A stretch of DNA of 64,000 nt from Aldrovandia affinis (lineage: Eukaryota; Chordata; Actinopteri; Notacanthiformes; Halosauridae). Below, piece by piece: positions 11,532 to 23,620 of this stretch. The stretch covers positions 1,449,001-1,513,000 of the forward strand of contig JAINUG010000018.1 in assembly GCA_029706075.1 (NCBI GenBank). The letters are read 5' to 3'. The position numbers and the translations under genes are program-made. Every line of letters begins with the position of its first letter. Positions within the stretch are counted from its first letter, which is position 1. The notes below the pieces were generated by a model, which did no database searches, had not been told where the DNA came from, and saw only the letters and a list, made by a program, of their open reading frames with translations.

Positions 11532-11703
11532 GCTATTCAATTCCAGGCCTCAAGGGCCACAGTGTCTGCAGGTATTTGCTCCAAACAGGCACTACGCCAC
11601 CTGATTTAAATAATTAGTTTACCCCCTTGGTCCAGGAGTTGAGGTAATAAGTGAAATCAGGTGGTGTACACACTGCGCCCCTGGAGGCCTGGAATCGAAT
11701 AGC
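11532..11703. mobile_element. Foldback (palindromic) MITE-like repeat
   Basis: The left arm GCTATTCAATTCCAGGCCT and its continuation match the reverse complement of the right arm ending at 11703 over about 34 bases with a few mismatches. The interior contains two similar inner arms around CACCTGATT and AATCAGGTGG. There is no coding capacity. It resembles a widespread teleost short inverted-repeat element. Confidence 0.75.
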
Positions 11704-12929
11704 GCTGTCACCCCACCTCTCTGGCTCCTCCAGCGCTAGTCTGCATCATTGCGTGTCTCTCTGAACTGAGCTGTGTGTGTAAGAGATTGCGTGTTTGTGA
11801 GAATATAGCCTATGCGTAAGAGACTGCATGCTTATGTGAATGTGGCCTGTGTGTATAGTGATTGTATACTGTAAACTTGAGTGGGGATACTTGCTCTGAT
11901 TATGTTGTGGATAATGATCTAATCCCCCCAATTGTGCTCCACTTCTCTCTGCCGTTCTGATGGGTCGATAGAATGAATGGATAGATAAATGTAGATAATG
12001 GTACCTCACTTGCCCAACAACGAGACTTTGTTCATGTTTGTTGGTGCTCTGTTGTAAAGACTGTCGGGTTAGGTAAATGCGTGTTTAGTTGATGCTCTGT
12101 AATGGAGATGGTTAGGTTGGTTAAACGTGTGTTGGCACAGTGGTGTTGCTTTTTTGTCGCTGAAGAACACTTGGCCTTAATTTGGTTTCTGGCTTCTCGC
12201 CACCCCTGTGCACAGTCCAAATCAAACTCTGCATGTGTTTTGTGCGTATCCCAGCTAAAGCTGCAGAGTGAAACGCGGGGTTCTGCTGCTCTCTGTCATG
12301 TGCCTTGCATCTGCCCACTTCCCTTGCCATCTGTAGAGCAGATGCAAAGAAATGGCCCTAAGTTGGCTTTCCCATAAACCTACTGAAGGGATTAAGAATA
12401 GAAACGGTAACATTTGAGATCTAGTGCCGGCTGGCAAATGTTTTGGCAAACAGACTTGTTCAACTCAGGGGAATGCGAAGGGAAACCCTTTTTGTTTTTG
12501 TTTTTTTGGTAACGGTATGCCTTTTTATTTGCTCAGCGATTTCAGACCACGTCAACAGTCTACGTGCGGTCTGTACCACAGGCAGCACTTGTCAAGCAAA
12601 TCAGTAGTCCTCGCTCTTTACTTGTGTGTGCTGTGCATAACCTCTTGGGTTCCATAACCACAACACTTTGGTTGCAGAAGCTTGAAGGCGCTCTGAAAAC
12701 GGTGAGTCAGGACTCGAGAGTTGGACAAGACTCTGACGGGCTGTGGGTTTGATGGACAGAGCATCACTCCGATGGAGATTTATCAAGGAGAAGTTCTGTT
12801 TTTTACAAGAATAGAGTAGTTTCCAAAATCAGCTGTGGCAGCGCATTTTAGCAATGAAACTTATTTGAATGTAAAAATAAAACCTAACAATGCTGCCTAC
12901 ACTTTTATCATATAATATAATATATGATA
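11704..12929. other. Intron sequence, no feature recognised
   Basis: Mixed composition with TGTG-rich patches near 11770-11880. No convincing repeat or coding segment. Confidence 0.45.
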
Positions 12930-13050
12930 TATGGCATTTAGCAGACACTTTTATCCAAAGCGATTTACAGTACTGAATGCATACTTCTTCTTTTTTTCAG
13001 TGTATGTGGTTCCAACGCTATGCTCTACCTACTGAGCCACACAGAACCAC
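12930..13050 (-). mobile_element. tRNA-derived SINE, family 3 (internally deleted)
   Basis: Minus-strand copy of the family best seen at 45231-45395. It has the tail GGCATTTAGCAGACACTTTT (plus-strand view), the middle ACAGTACTGAATGCATAC and the head end CTGAGCCACACAGAACCAC. The B-box segment between middle and head is missing, so this copy cannot be transcribed by pol III from its own boxes. Confidence 0.8.
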
Positions 13051-13805
13051 ACACACTGGTTAGCGTGTGCACGTGCGTGTGTGTACGGGGGGGCCCTGCA
13101 TGATGTACAGCTTTCTGAAGATTAGTACCTTCAAAGACACTGTGCTTTCCTCCTACTGTATATCAGAAGAAAACTTCACGGAAATTAATATGCACTTCTT
13201 TCCCAAGACTTTATAGTGGATTACTTGAAACCAGAAATTATTTCCTTTTCATCTCATCTTGGAAGGAACCAAATCATTTTCTTTCTTTCATGAAGAATAT
13301 CCGATGATATTTACTCGTTGTCCAGTATTTAAACAGGAGAGCGGCTTTTATTCCTTGAATGGATTTCCCCACAGAGAGCCAGACCAAGAAAATACTGTCT
13401 GTCTCAGATAACTGAATTTGATGCAATAGTGATAATAGTTAAACCAATAACACATTTACTCTTTATGGATGGATTTTCTTTTGAAGACTTGCATCATTTT
13501 TTTGTACATCATAAATACTTGTTATTTTGAAGGCACTTGCTTTCTAAATTTTTCCCTCAGAAACACACTCTGTTGTAATGTGTATTTGTATCTGTATGTT
13601 CCAGGTAAGATTATAAAGGATTACAAATCGTAGGTCTGTGTTTTAGTTACATAAATCAGAGAAATGATGGCAGGCAGAATTCAAATGATAATTGTACATT
13701 TAAATATATTAATGTTTTTAATGTAAACAATTCTGGGATGTATTTTTATATTTGTATGTATACTGTACAGCATAAGAAAATGTAATCTAACCTACAGTAT
13801 ATTAA

Positions 13806-13846
<41 letters not shown>

Positions 13847-14193
13847 CTATTTTGTGTGTCTAGACAATGTTTGCTCTGTGAAGGTATTTTGAGTATTAAG
13901 CAGCCACCAAATGTTTGAGAATCTGCTCCTGAGTGTGAGGCAGGTCTTCATGATGCGTTGTGTACACAGACTACTTCTCCATTTTGTGACTGATTGGTCA
14001 GGCAATCTACAGATCCGTAGTTTGAGGGTGGGGTCCACACTGGTGCACCGCTGGGCCCATGTGGTGCACTTACCCTGAAATGCACTCATTACCCATAATT
14101 GTCATTATAAATCGTACAGTTCCGGTACTTTATGCTGATTGGTCAACCAGCCTTCCTAGCATTTCCTGTATTCATGCATGTCTAAATATAATT
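13051..14193. other. AT-rich intron with (TA)n run
   Basis: AT-rich intron. A (TA)n microsatellite occupies 13809-13840. A minus-strand frame at 13847-14089 has no recognisable family. Confidence 0.5.
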
Positions 14194-14660
14194 TTTGGTA
14201 ACGCTTTGCATTAACTCTATCCGCATAAAGCATTCATAATGTATTCATGAGCATTAAAAAATGGTACATACATTACAATTACATAGGACATTAATGCTTT
14301 TACTTGTACATTACATTACATTTATGAATGCATACTGAGCTCTTCATGATGCATTCATTACAATCGTGTGTATGCATTGTCACAACCTGGGATAGGTCTG
14401 ACTCACAGACCTAAAAATGGCGCACACATAATACATTCATCAGCATTTATGAATGCATCACAAAGAGCTCAGTATGCATTTAAAAATAGGTTCTGTTGAT
14501 CATTAAATAACAGCATGAATACATGTAATGTAATGTACAAGTAAGACATGTCATAAAGCATTTATAATGCCCTATGTAATTGTAATGTACCATTTTCTTA
14601 TGCTCATGAATACATTATGAATGCTTTATGTAGATAGAGTTAATGCAAAGCGTTACCAAA
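14194..14660. mobile_element. Long foldback MITE, about 200-nt arms
   Basis: The left end TTTGGTAACGCTTTGCATTA pairs with the right end ending GCGTTACCAAA. The match runs through about 200 bases of each arm, including CATAAAGCATTCATAATG and GGTACAT...ACAATTACATAGG. Inner parts share ATGCATACTGAGCTCTT. The whole 467-bp unit is close to a perfect hairpin with a small loop around 14400. No frame encodes a transposase, so it is non-autonomous. The target duplication is unclear. Confidence 0.85.
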
Positions 14661-14749
14661 TTTGTATACAACATCTTAATATCATTGCGACTTCCACTAA
14701 TATAAACATCCTAAATACCAAAACATTGTAAACAGCCAACTGTAATATA

Positions 14750-15985
14750 CACTCAGTGGCCACTTTATTAGGTGCACCTGCTCGTTAATGCAATTATCTA
14801 ATCAGCCAATCATGTGGCAGCAACTCAATGCATAAAAGTGTGCAGACATGGTCAAGAGGTTCAGTTGTTGTTCAGACCAAAAATCTGAATGGGGAAGAAA
14901 TGTGATCTAAGTGACTTTGACCATGAAATGATTGTTGGTGTGAGTATCTCAGAAACTGCTGATCTCATGGGATTTTCACGGACAACAGTCTCTAGAGTTT
15001 ACAGAGAATGGAGCAAAAACGCCTTGTTCATGAGAGAGTGAAAAAACATCCAGTGAGCAGACAGTTCTGTGGGCTGTATAAATGGATTGTATGTAAAGAA
15101 AAACGCCTTGTTCATGCCTAAAATGTCAAAAATGGAGAGGTCAGAGGAGAATGACCAGACTGGTTCAAGCTGACAGGAAGGCGACAGTAACTCAAATAAC
15201 CATGCGGTACAACAGTGGTATGCAGAAGAGCATCTCTGAACGCACAACACGTTGAACCTTGAAGTGGATGGGCTACAGCAGCAGGAGAACCGGGTTCCAC
15301 TTAGAACAGGAAAGTGAGGCTACAGTGGGCACAGGCTCACCAAAACTGGATAGTTGAAGATTGGAAAAACGTTGCCTGGTCTCACGATTCTCATTTTATG
15401 CTCCGACATGCAGATGCTAGGGTCAGAATTTGGTATAAACAACATGAATCCATGCATCCATCCTGCCCTGTGTCAACGGTTCATGCTGCTGGGGGTGGTG
15501 GTGTAATGGTGTGGGGAATGTTTTCTTGGCTCACATTAGGCCCCTTAATACCAATTTAGCATTGTTTAAAGCCACAGCCTACCTGAGGGTTGCTGACCAT
15601 GTGCATCCCTTTATGGCCACAGTCTACCCATCTTATAATGGCTACTTCCAGCAGGATAATGCGCCATGTCACAAAGCACACGTCATCTCAAGCTGGTTCC
15701 ACGAACATGACAATGAGTTCAGTGTACTCCAATGGCCTCCACAGTCACCAGATCTCAGACCAATAGAGCACCTTTGGGATGTGGTGCAACATGGATATTC
15801 GCAAATGAATGTGCAGCCGACAAATCTGCAGCAACTGCGTGATGCTAACATGGACCAGAATCTCTGAGGAATGTTTCCAGCACCTTTGTTGAATCCATGC
15901 CACAAATTATTCAAGCTGTTCTGGGGGCAAAGGGGGGTCCTACCCAGTACTAGAAAGGTGTACCTAATAAAGTGGCCACTGAGTG
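14750..15985 (+). mobile_element. Tc1/mariner-like transposon, full length but dead (DD36E type)
   Basis: The 30-bp terminal inverted repeats at 14750-14779 and 15956-15985 begin CACTCAGTGGCCAC and differ at one base. Both ends are flanked by TA (14748-14749 and 15986-15987), the expected target duplication. The 1,236-bp unit contains one broken transposase gene. An internal partial duplication repeats AAAAACGCCTTGTTCATG near 15012 and 15098. Confidence 0.95.
14889..15900 (+). pseudogene. Tc1-like transposase pseudogene (DD36E)
   Basis: Transposases of this family cut and paste the element using a DDE catalytic triad. The frame opens with MGKKCDLSDFDH and a helix-turn-helix segment (SISETADLMGFSRTTVSRVY), then is lost after the internal duplication near 15040. 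The catalytic part reappears at 15350-15560, then shifts frame and continues 15511-15867. The usual WSDES motif reads WSHDS, so the first catalytic Asp is His. The second Asp (FQQDNAPCH) and the final Glu (PDLRPIEHLWD) are present with 36 residues between them. That spacing fits the DD36E branch rather than DD34E. Several disruptions make it non-functional. Confidence 0.9.
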
Positions 15986-17253
15986 TAAATAGACTTATAA
16001 GATCTCATTCAGCCAGCTTGGCTTCAGAAATTGAACTCTCTGCTTAAGAGTGTGTGTGTTCATATATTTATATATTGATATAAAGGTGTTTTCAAAGGTA
16101 TTTTATGATCAACATTGCATTTAAGATAAAGCTTTCAAAACAAGAAATGCTTGAAACCAGATAACCTCCCATCTTTATTCCCTGATAACGACAGGGACCT
16201 GTTTGATGAACGTGTAAAACCTTCGCCGTGATTATTCTTCATTATGTAACGCGGAGGCTGACAGATGTCCCACAGATGTGATTGCATTATGGAATTTCCT
16301 AAAGATTGGACCCAACTGAAACAATTAGGGAGACTAATGAAGCTCAAACTGCTTGAGGAAGACGGCGCATTGTGTGCAAACCTCTGAGGGCTTCACCTGC
16401 CTCCATTCATCATCCACATATCGGCTTGCTCTCTTTTCTACATAGTTTTTTTTTTTTTAAATATATTGAGCATGACAGGATTGCGCACACATGTAGAAGA
16501 TTGGTGCGTGATCTTGCTAGCTGGGCGCGAGAGCAACGGCACCCTTTTCGGTCCGTCTGAATTACGAACGAACAAAGCCCTCCGATGCGGCGCGAGTCCC
16601 CACTCTGTGGCCCCTCTCTTTTATTCCTTCCACCGTTTCGTTCTTTTAATACATCGGCATCCAAATGAGTCTCTTTAACTTTACCTTACCAGAGTGTTCT
16701 GACTGACCTTTTACGTAAGATATAAACGTGTAGCTCCCGCTTTCTCTCGAACTTTCTCTCGAACAGACAAATGCATACCTGGCGCTCGGACGTTTCTTAC
16801 TGACTGCCTACTTGTCCATGCACACTTTTTCATCTGTTTTTCCTTGCACTATTGTTTTTATGCCCCTCCCCTCACCACACCCCCCATTTTTTTTCTAAAT
16901 GTGGAATAGCCTCTGTAGTCGCTGATGTGCCACTATGCCCATAGTGCTGAGGCACATACGGTTCTCTGATGGACTGTTTTGCTGAAAAAATCTGCATTCA
17001 AAACTTTGTTTTGCAGGATAAACTCATTTCTCATTGAGGCTTGTTGCCTGTTATCATACCCACATTTTCATTTGTTGTGAAAATGTTTTCTCCCAATTTC
17101 AGCAAATCCACAAGTATGACAGAGAGCTTAGCGGTTGATACATTTTTAGTTTGGCTCCCTGACTTGGCACCAGAATGTTATTGGTTCAGTCCCTAGATAA
17201 GTTCAGTGCAGCTCAAGCTCTCCTGAAGGACAGCATTCAGTGTAGGCATTAGC
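15986..17253. other. Unique intron sequence
   Basis: No repeat, RNA or coding exon recognised. A repeat-free patch near 16130-16350 has normal composition but nothing specific to report. Confidence 0.45.
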
Positions 17254-17625
17254 ATTGTCAGGGCCGGATCTTGACGTTCATGGGCCCTAGGCCCCCCTCC
17301 GTTTTGGGCCCCCAACCCCCCTCCGGCATGACATTCTGGGAGATGGCGTTCTTAGATTAACATTAGATAGGAGATATGATTTAATTTGAGTTATTTATTT
17401 TTTATGGCTACTACTAATAATAATATTATGGATCCTGTGTGATGAACATATATTTATGAAGCATGTACGTGTAATATGAATATTGTAAAAAAAAAAATAT
17501 ATACAAATAAAAATATATGTATATTACAAATAATATCAATATTAATATTTTGCCCATAATTCCAGGCCCCATGCAACGTTTGGGCCCTGGGGCCAGGCCT
17601 TTTCGGCCTATGCATGCTGTAACAT
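17254..17625. mobile_element. Degenerate non-autonomous DNA element (tentative)
   Basis: A left end rich in GGGCCC (CATGGGCCCTAGGCCCCC near 17280) and a right end with TTTGGGCCCTGGGGCCAGG (near 17580) flank an AT-rich core, giving weak inverted symmetry. Such GGGCCC-ended repeats are common in fish genomes. The borders are approximate and no target duplication was found. Confidence 0.35.
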
Positions 17626-19505
17626 TTTTAATTAGTGTGTTGTGGTGTTGAACATATTTTTTCTCCTCGGAAATGCAAACACTGCACCACCCCAGTGCTT
17701 CTCCGAAAAGGTTATGCTCCCTCAGTCAACTCACAGTGACCTCCACAATGGCCTGTCCTCCGCTTTCTGATCAGAAACGCGCTGGTCGGGGGTGCGGTCA
17801 GGGGGGTGTGGAGCAATGGCAGCACATGGGCAAAGTGAGAGCTTTGCTGTGGCCCTCTGGGGCTTCCTCAGGCTGAGCAGCACACCTGCGGGGCCCCTCA
17901 TAGCAATGGTAATGTTTGGCCCAGCCCTTCAAACGCCAGGGCATGCCGGGGGGGGGCATTCCATCACCAGCACCGGCCAGCGTGGCTAACGAATAACGCC
18001 GAGGTGATCCAGAACATTCTTCCAGAAGGCTCCCATATAGTACACAGTGTATTATCATGGGAGGTGCACTTTGTCATTCTTAGATTTTTAAGGCATATCT
18101 CATTTCACATTGACATTAGAGGTGTTAATGCTATGCATATTATTAATTGTCAAATAATTGATCGTAACTTTGAAAGATTTTTTGCTTTTACTTTTCTAGC
18201 GGAATTTTGCTTTTACTTCCTGATTCCTTACTTCCTCAGTTTTTGTGGCCAGATGTTCCTTTCCAAATTGAACATCACTCGGTCCATATGCGAACCCACA
18301 TCTGAGTCTGCAACCTAAAGATTCCTAGGTCTGTCACTGCAGTTGTATTACTTCAATAAATACTCAAATGTATAAATGGATGATACTAAGAAACAGGGAA
18401 ACTGTATCAGTCGTGGATAAGTGCGAACGTGTTTTATTACTTACGACAATCTGCTCAGGAGACGCCCAGATGCATATCCTGGAAAAGATCACTAATATAA
18501 CATGTAGAATGTTTTTAAATAAATTAATCTGGAATGAGGTGATTGGCTCAGATCCACCAAGGTCTGGCAGCTTAGAGCAGTGCTATAAAAACACCATGTG
18601 CCTTTTTACATCATGCATTGCACCAAACTGAAATTCGAATTGCGAACGGTGCTGTGAACTACGTCTTTCAATGAACCCTTCAGTGAATGTAACGCCATCA
18701 TTTCAATGTGTGCCTTGGATGTGTTTTGCAATAGATCAGCAAGGGCTGCTTATCATTTGTAGAAATAGGAAAAGAAGAACGAACAGTGGTGTTTGCTTGT
18801 CTTTTTGTCTGGAGATCTGAGAATATTTTTTGTGTCATCTAATGGCCACGTTCCCTCGAGCGCTGAGCGTCTCTGAGGCAGCTCGACGCCGTACCCAAGG
18901 GCCCGTATGTCATGCTGTACTTAAAGGCTTGTTTTTCAGTGTGTAGAACAAGGCTGTCTCTCGCAAGGCCGTAAAGTTGTCATCGCCCCAACACTTTAGT
19001 CATACGCTGTCTGGCTCTCTGCGAAGGCAGAGAGAGAAACGCGTGCCCCTGGGGCAAGGTTTTTGAAGCCCGTCTGCGAGCGAGCGTCTGAAGACGCCCG
19101 AGCCTGTCCCGAGCGGGACGCCGTTGTCCTCAGCAGCCAGGCCTTGCGAGGACGGCAGCCCTCAAACAGACCGCCTGAGACTGCAACCAGGGTCATTTTA
19201 GGACTTTTTAAACTGATGCCATTTTGTCCACCTTGGTTTAAATACCCTAAATACTCTTAAGATGTAGCCACAATTACATTCAGCCATTATGCTTTTAGCT
19301 AAAACCTTTTGTTGAGAAAATCATTAAGCTTCAAGTTCCCCCCCTTTACAGAACAGACATTTAAACATGACAAATACAGAGTAACCCCCCAAACCTATTT
19401 TAATGGTTTCTGTTTGAGTTATCATTAGGCTCATGCACACCTGTGCTGTTTACATCGATTTTTCCCTGAACTGCTCAGATAAACCATTTGTCCATGAATT
19501 TGCAT
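17626..19505. other. Intron sequence, no feature recognised
   Basis: Contains GC-rich repeat-free patches at about 17750-17990 and 18840-19190. No frame with a recognisable family. Confidence 0.45.
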
Positions 19506-19660
19506 TTGTGTGTGTGTGTGTATGTGTGTGTGCATGTGTGTGTTTGTATGGTTTGCGCATGTGTGTGTGTGTGTTTGTGCGTGTGTATCTGTATAGTTTG
19601 CACTGGTTGTGTGTGTTTGTGTGTGTCTGTATGTCTTGCACGTGTGTGTGTGTGTGTGCT
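19506..19660. repeat. Interrupted (TG)n microsatellite
   Basis: TG runs broken by CA, TTTG and ATCTG. This produces the Cys/Val-rich and His/Thr-rich pseudo-frames on the two strands. Confidence 0.9.
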
Positions 19661-22600
19661 GCAGGGGACCTAATTTTGCTGTAGGATTGGAGGGTCCCTT
19701 ATAACATATACTTTTTCAACAATGCAAATAAAGTATACACTTTTGATTACACTGCTGCCTGTTGCTTGCTGGGCAGTTTACTGTGTAGCCCAGTACTGTA
19801 AAAAGTAGCACCTTTTGAAAATTGGTCACATCCACACATGCTGTTTAGTTTTCTCGTCACGGGTCGAGGCTTACGCCAGGGTAAGGGCAGTCATTGCCTT
19901 GCATGAAACCAAGAGCCGCTCGAGCTCTCCAGGTGAGCGCAGGCTTTAATGAGCGAGCGTGTTTGGAAGCACCGCTGGCTCATATTGGCCAAGCTCAGCG
20001 TTCAGCCATTCCTCTCCGCATTGCTGGCAGAAACAAACTGAGAGCTTTGTTTGTCCTCACCACCTGGGCTGGTCTGTACTGTGGAGCCCCTCACATCATC
20101 GGAGGATCCCAGAGCACATTTCAGCATCTTTCTGTGATTGTGCCATGTCTTCTGCAAACTGTTCAAGTGCGCGCACTGTAAACTGTAAACAGGCAAGGCC
20201 TCAATTGAGAAGCATAATTTCGCATTACGTAGAAACTACGGCGGTTTGCAGGCACGGCTCGCGTATTTACAAACAGGCAGCCATTGCAGAACTTCCTAAA
20301 ACCCTGAAGTCCTGTGGCGAGTGTGACGGCCTACGTCGGTCTGGATCAATCTGTCCAGAGGTGCTCTCCCAGTGATGGGGGGCGCTGTAGACTTCCACAG
20401 GCCCTGGCACGTACCCTTGAGGAACTAAATAATGCATCAGCCAATATACCAGACCAGTCGCTTCTCAGTCACTCGCTAGAGGAGACACAGTGCTCTTTGT
20501 CTCCTCCTTCACCTTGCAGTGGGTGCTCTGGGAATTTCACTCCCAGGGGTATAGCTGTCTTAGCTCCTGCTAAAACCTGATCTGGATGCAGCTAGCCAGG
20601 CAGTCCAGCAGTGACTGAGCCCAAGGGTGAGAGTCTACATCCATGGTGTGCCAGTAATTAAAGGCACGCAAGGGCAGACCTACCTACCTCTCATCTGTTC
20701 CCAGGCAGTTACTGAGTCTGGCTCTGAGTAAGACGCAAGCTAGATTAATCCTTTATGCCCAGAAGGTTTCTGGTTCAAATCCAGTGTCCGGCAATGCTGT
20801 GAGTTCTCAGCCTATGTTGCCTAAGTATTAAGGTATATGGATAAAGGATAATATGCAAAAATGACCTTTGTCTGAGCCAACGTAGTTACAGACATCTGAT
20901 GAGCAAATAAATTGTAATACATTTTGGCAATTCAGCATGTCTGAAAACAGCTGAAAACACTGATACAGCCAAACACAACAAAACACAGCCAAACTTACTA
21001 ACTATACATGAGAGTTTCCTCTAAGAAATTGAATATTTTTCAACCAGTAAACAGTCCCCTACCTTATCCGATCAGTGGAAACGTAATTCAGAGTGCACAG
21101 TGTATAGAGCATTGCTCCTGTCACACAATGAGGGGGGGCACAGCAGATGGACAACATCGGAGGTGCGATCGTTCATCATCACGGCGGTGACAGACGCGCG
21201 GCACGGGGATGTTGAAAATTGCAGCGCCATGTTACCCTCCTGCTGATGACTCTTACACGCAGATGTGAGCAGCCACATCAAAACACGGCAATCAAGCCAT
21301 GGCACAAACCCACTGTTGCGTTTGCTATCCAGTACAAATATATGTGCTTTATGTTAAATATATTTTGTCCATTTAACGTGACTTTATAGAACAGAAAGGT
21401 CCCCCCCCCTTTCTAGTGACATGTATTTCTACATTTGTCTGCCCCCTGCCTGGAGGTCAGTGGTTTTGATTAAGGCCTGTGTTAGGGATATTTGTTTGTT
21501 ACTTGAGACCCGTGAGCACACCACCGGCTTATTGTCTGTGAACTTTGAACCACGAGGTCAACAGGCCGCCAAATCAATGTCAACTAGAGATAAGGCACAG
21601 CACAGCACAGGCCCAGAAAGGTCATCGCAGGCTGAGGGAGAGGGAGAGAGGTGTAAGGTGTAAGGTTTCAGTGAAAATGAAACCCCCTCCACATGTTTCT
21701 CTGACTGGAAGGAGCCTCGTACCTGATGAACAGGTCATTTCAGTATTTTGGTGGCAAATCTAAAAGCACGTCCCACCTGCCCTTGGGTGACCTTGGGGGG
21801 GAAGGGGGCTGAGAAAGCTTTTCCAAATAAAAAAGCACTTATTTTAGCTTATGGAGATTATTTTCTTGTGTTCCCTGGGTGTTCCTGAGCAGAACTGAAA
21901 TATTGAGTCTCTCAAGGTCAGGCTGAAGTTCAACGTTTTTGATCAAATTTCTGCTGCTATTTTTCCCCCAGAATGAAGAAATGTGATTTGAAGAAAAAAA
22001 TAAATGTGTTCTCTTAAGGCCGGTTGCTGGATTATTGCCCAGCCAGCAACCTTCCTTCTAACCCCTCTCTCTCTGTCTCTCTCGCTCTCCGTCCACTGAA
22101 ATCCAAAGGCCAGGAGGCATGCTGGTGGAATGGGATCTGGTCAGTTGACGGAGTGGAGGGATACTACAACTTGAGCTCAAAACCTTGTCGTTTCGTTTGG
22201 CAGTTGCTGTGTTTTTTTTGTTATAGTTGTTGTTTCCCCCCTTCCCCCTCCCCCCTCTCCGCGGCCCGTGCAGCCGCACATCCGTGTGTTATCGAGCGAA
22301 TCCTGCAGGGATCTCATTGCTGGTGTTGAGGAATCATAACCCGGGGTGCTGCGCTCATTCATCCCTGCATCTCGGCAAATGTGCGGCAGACTGATTACTG
22401 CAGGTGTTGGAGGGAGAAGGACCCCTGGTGCTGTGCCGGAGTAATGATGAGGAGGGGCTGCTATCGCAGGGGGGGGGTCTGTACCAGGACTTGGGCATGA
22501 ATTCACCACAGTACCTGCCTCTCCAAAGGAGCGCAAAAACAAGCCTTGTTTGTCTCGCGGAGAATAAGAATGCTTGTACTTCAGGGAGGGAGGCGGTGGG

Positions 22601-23138
22601 GGCTAGCGGGGGTTGGGTTTTAGTGCTACGAAGGTTACGCTTCACTTGGGGTGAAAGGCAGGTTTTTGGTTCGAATGTCAAGGCTGTTTTGTGTACAGCG
22701 TACAGTATGTGGGAAGTGAGGGTTGTTTTTAGGATTTTAACTCCCTTAAGCGCTTACGCTGAGAGAAGTAGTACAAGATCCCTTCAGCTAGACATGGCCT
22801 AATCAGTCTAATAATTAGTGTTCTTATGACCTTCAGTTTCCTTTAAGTGATTGTGTTAAGTGCCATCATATATTAACTCAGATCTTTGGGTTTGCATTTC
22901 ATTATATTCTGAGAACAAGAGGAACAGGAAAGGCGCACGCGGTCAGAGATATTACTCTCCATCTCTCTAGCCTAATATTTGCATTAATTATCTGTTATAG
23001 TTCACCATCATGTCAGTCAGCTGCAATGTAACCCTGTTTCCTTCACCTGAGTGAAAGACTAAAGAAAATGAGGTTACAGTGCTCTAAAAATAACATTACT
23101 CTGAGCCAAATCTGATAGTTTTTTCTCTTTTTTTCCAG
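19661..23138. other. Intron sequence with faint repeat relics
   Basis: Near 20405-20445 the phrase TACCCTTGAGGAACTAAATA resembles one at 23398-23450. Near 20755-20800 GGTTCAAATCC looks like a decayed SINE B-box. A GC-rich repeat-free patch lies at about 22240-22450. No coding segment was found before the exon at 23139. Confidence 0.4.
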
Positions 23139-23201
23139 AAAAAACAAAGAACGAAACAGCTCTCTCAGCTGTTCCACTCATACAACCCCTATGATCACAA
23201 G
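23139..23201 (+). CDS. cdkal1: CDKAL1, next internal coding exon (linker before TRAM domain)
   Basis: A 63-nt exon encodes exactly 21 residues, [21 protein letters not shown]. This corresponds to the segment following EQVPA.V in vertebrate CDKAL1 and leads into the RNA-binding TRAM domain. The acceptor is a strong polypyrimidine run ending TTTTTTTCCAG at 23138, and the donor is GTAAGA from 23202. Both ends are phase 0, so the exon can be skipped without a frameshift. It joins directly to the exon ending at 11327. The following exon (start of the TRAM domain) was not found in the remaining 40.8 kb. Confidence 0.95.
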
Positions 23202-23339
23202 GTAAGAACTGCGTGTTTGTGTTCCCCTGCTTTCAGTGTCACCGAAGCGGGGCCGGGCTTTGTTTGGCAGAATTGGACACACTTGTTGACCGTTACAGCC
23301 ATGCCTACGGAGAGATGTTTGTGTATGGCAGATATGGTG

Positions 23340-23620
23340 GTAAAGGTTATCAGCATTCTTGGCCTAGCTGCAGTCATGGTAACTGGACCTGATACATACC
23401 CTTGAGGAACACCGCTACTGCTGTGCCATACACTGAACTAAATAATTTATCAGCCAATTAGGCAGGCTTCTTAACCGTGGAAGGAAGTGTGAGGCCTATG
23501 GATTTTTGGGGGATTGTTTGGCATTCTTGGCCCAGCTAATGTTATGGTAAGAGCACTGAGCACTGGGCCTGAGGATCGTGGACTAGAACCCAGAGCTGCT
23601 GCACTCTTGAAGAAGGAGCC
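23340..23620 (+). repeat. Cluster of decayed SINE-like relics
   Basis: The phrase GCATTCTTGGCC-AGCT is repeated at about 23350 and 23521, each time followed by sequence near GGTAA and ACTG. The second copy carries CTAGAACCCAGAGCTGCTGC, like a degraded B-box region. Borders are approximate. Confidence 0.35.

Larger units (their letters stand above)
11328..23138 (+). other. CDKAL1 intron between the two visible exons
   Basis: GTGAGA donor at 11328 and TTTTTTTCCAG-type acceptor ending at 23138. The phase-0 junction joins two segments that are contiguous in the vertebrate protein. The intron is 11.8 kb and contains SINEs, foldback elements and a dead Tc1 element, listed separately. Confidence 0.93.
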
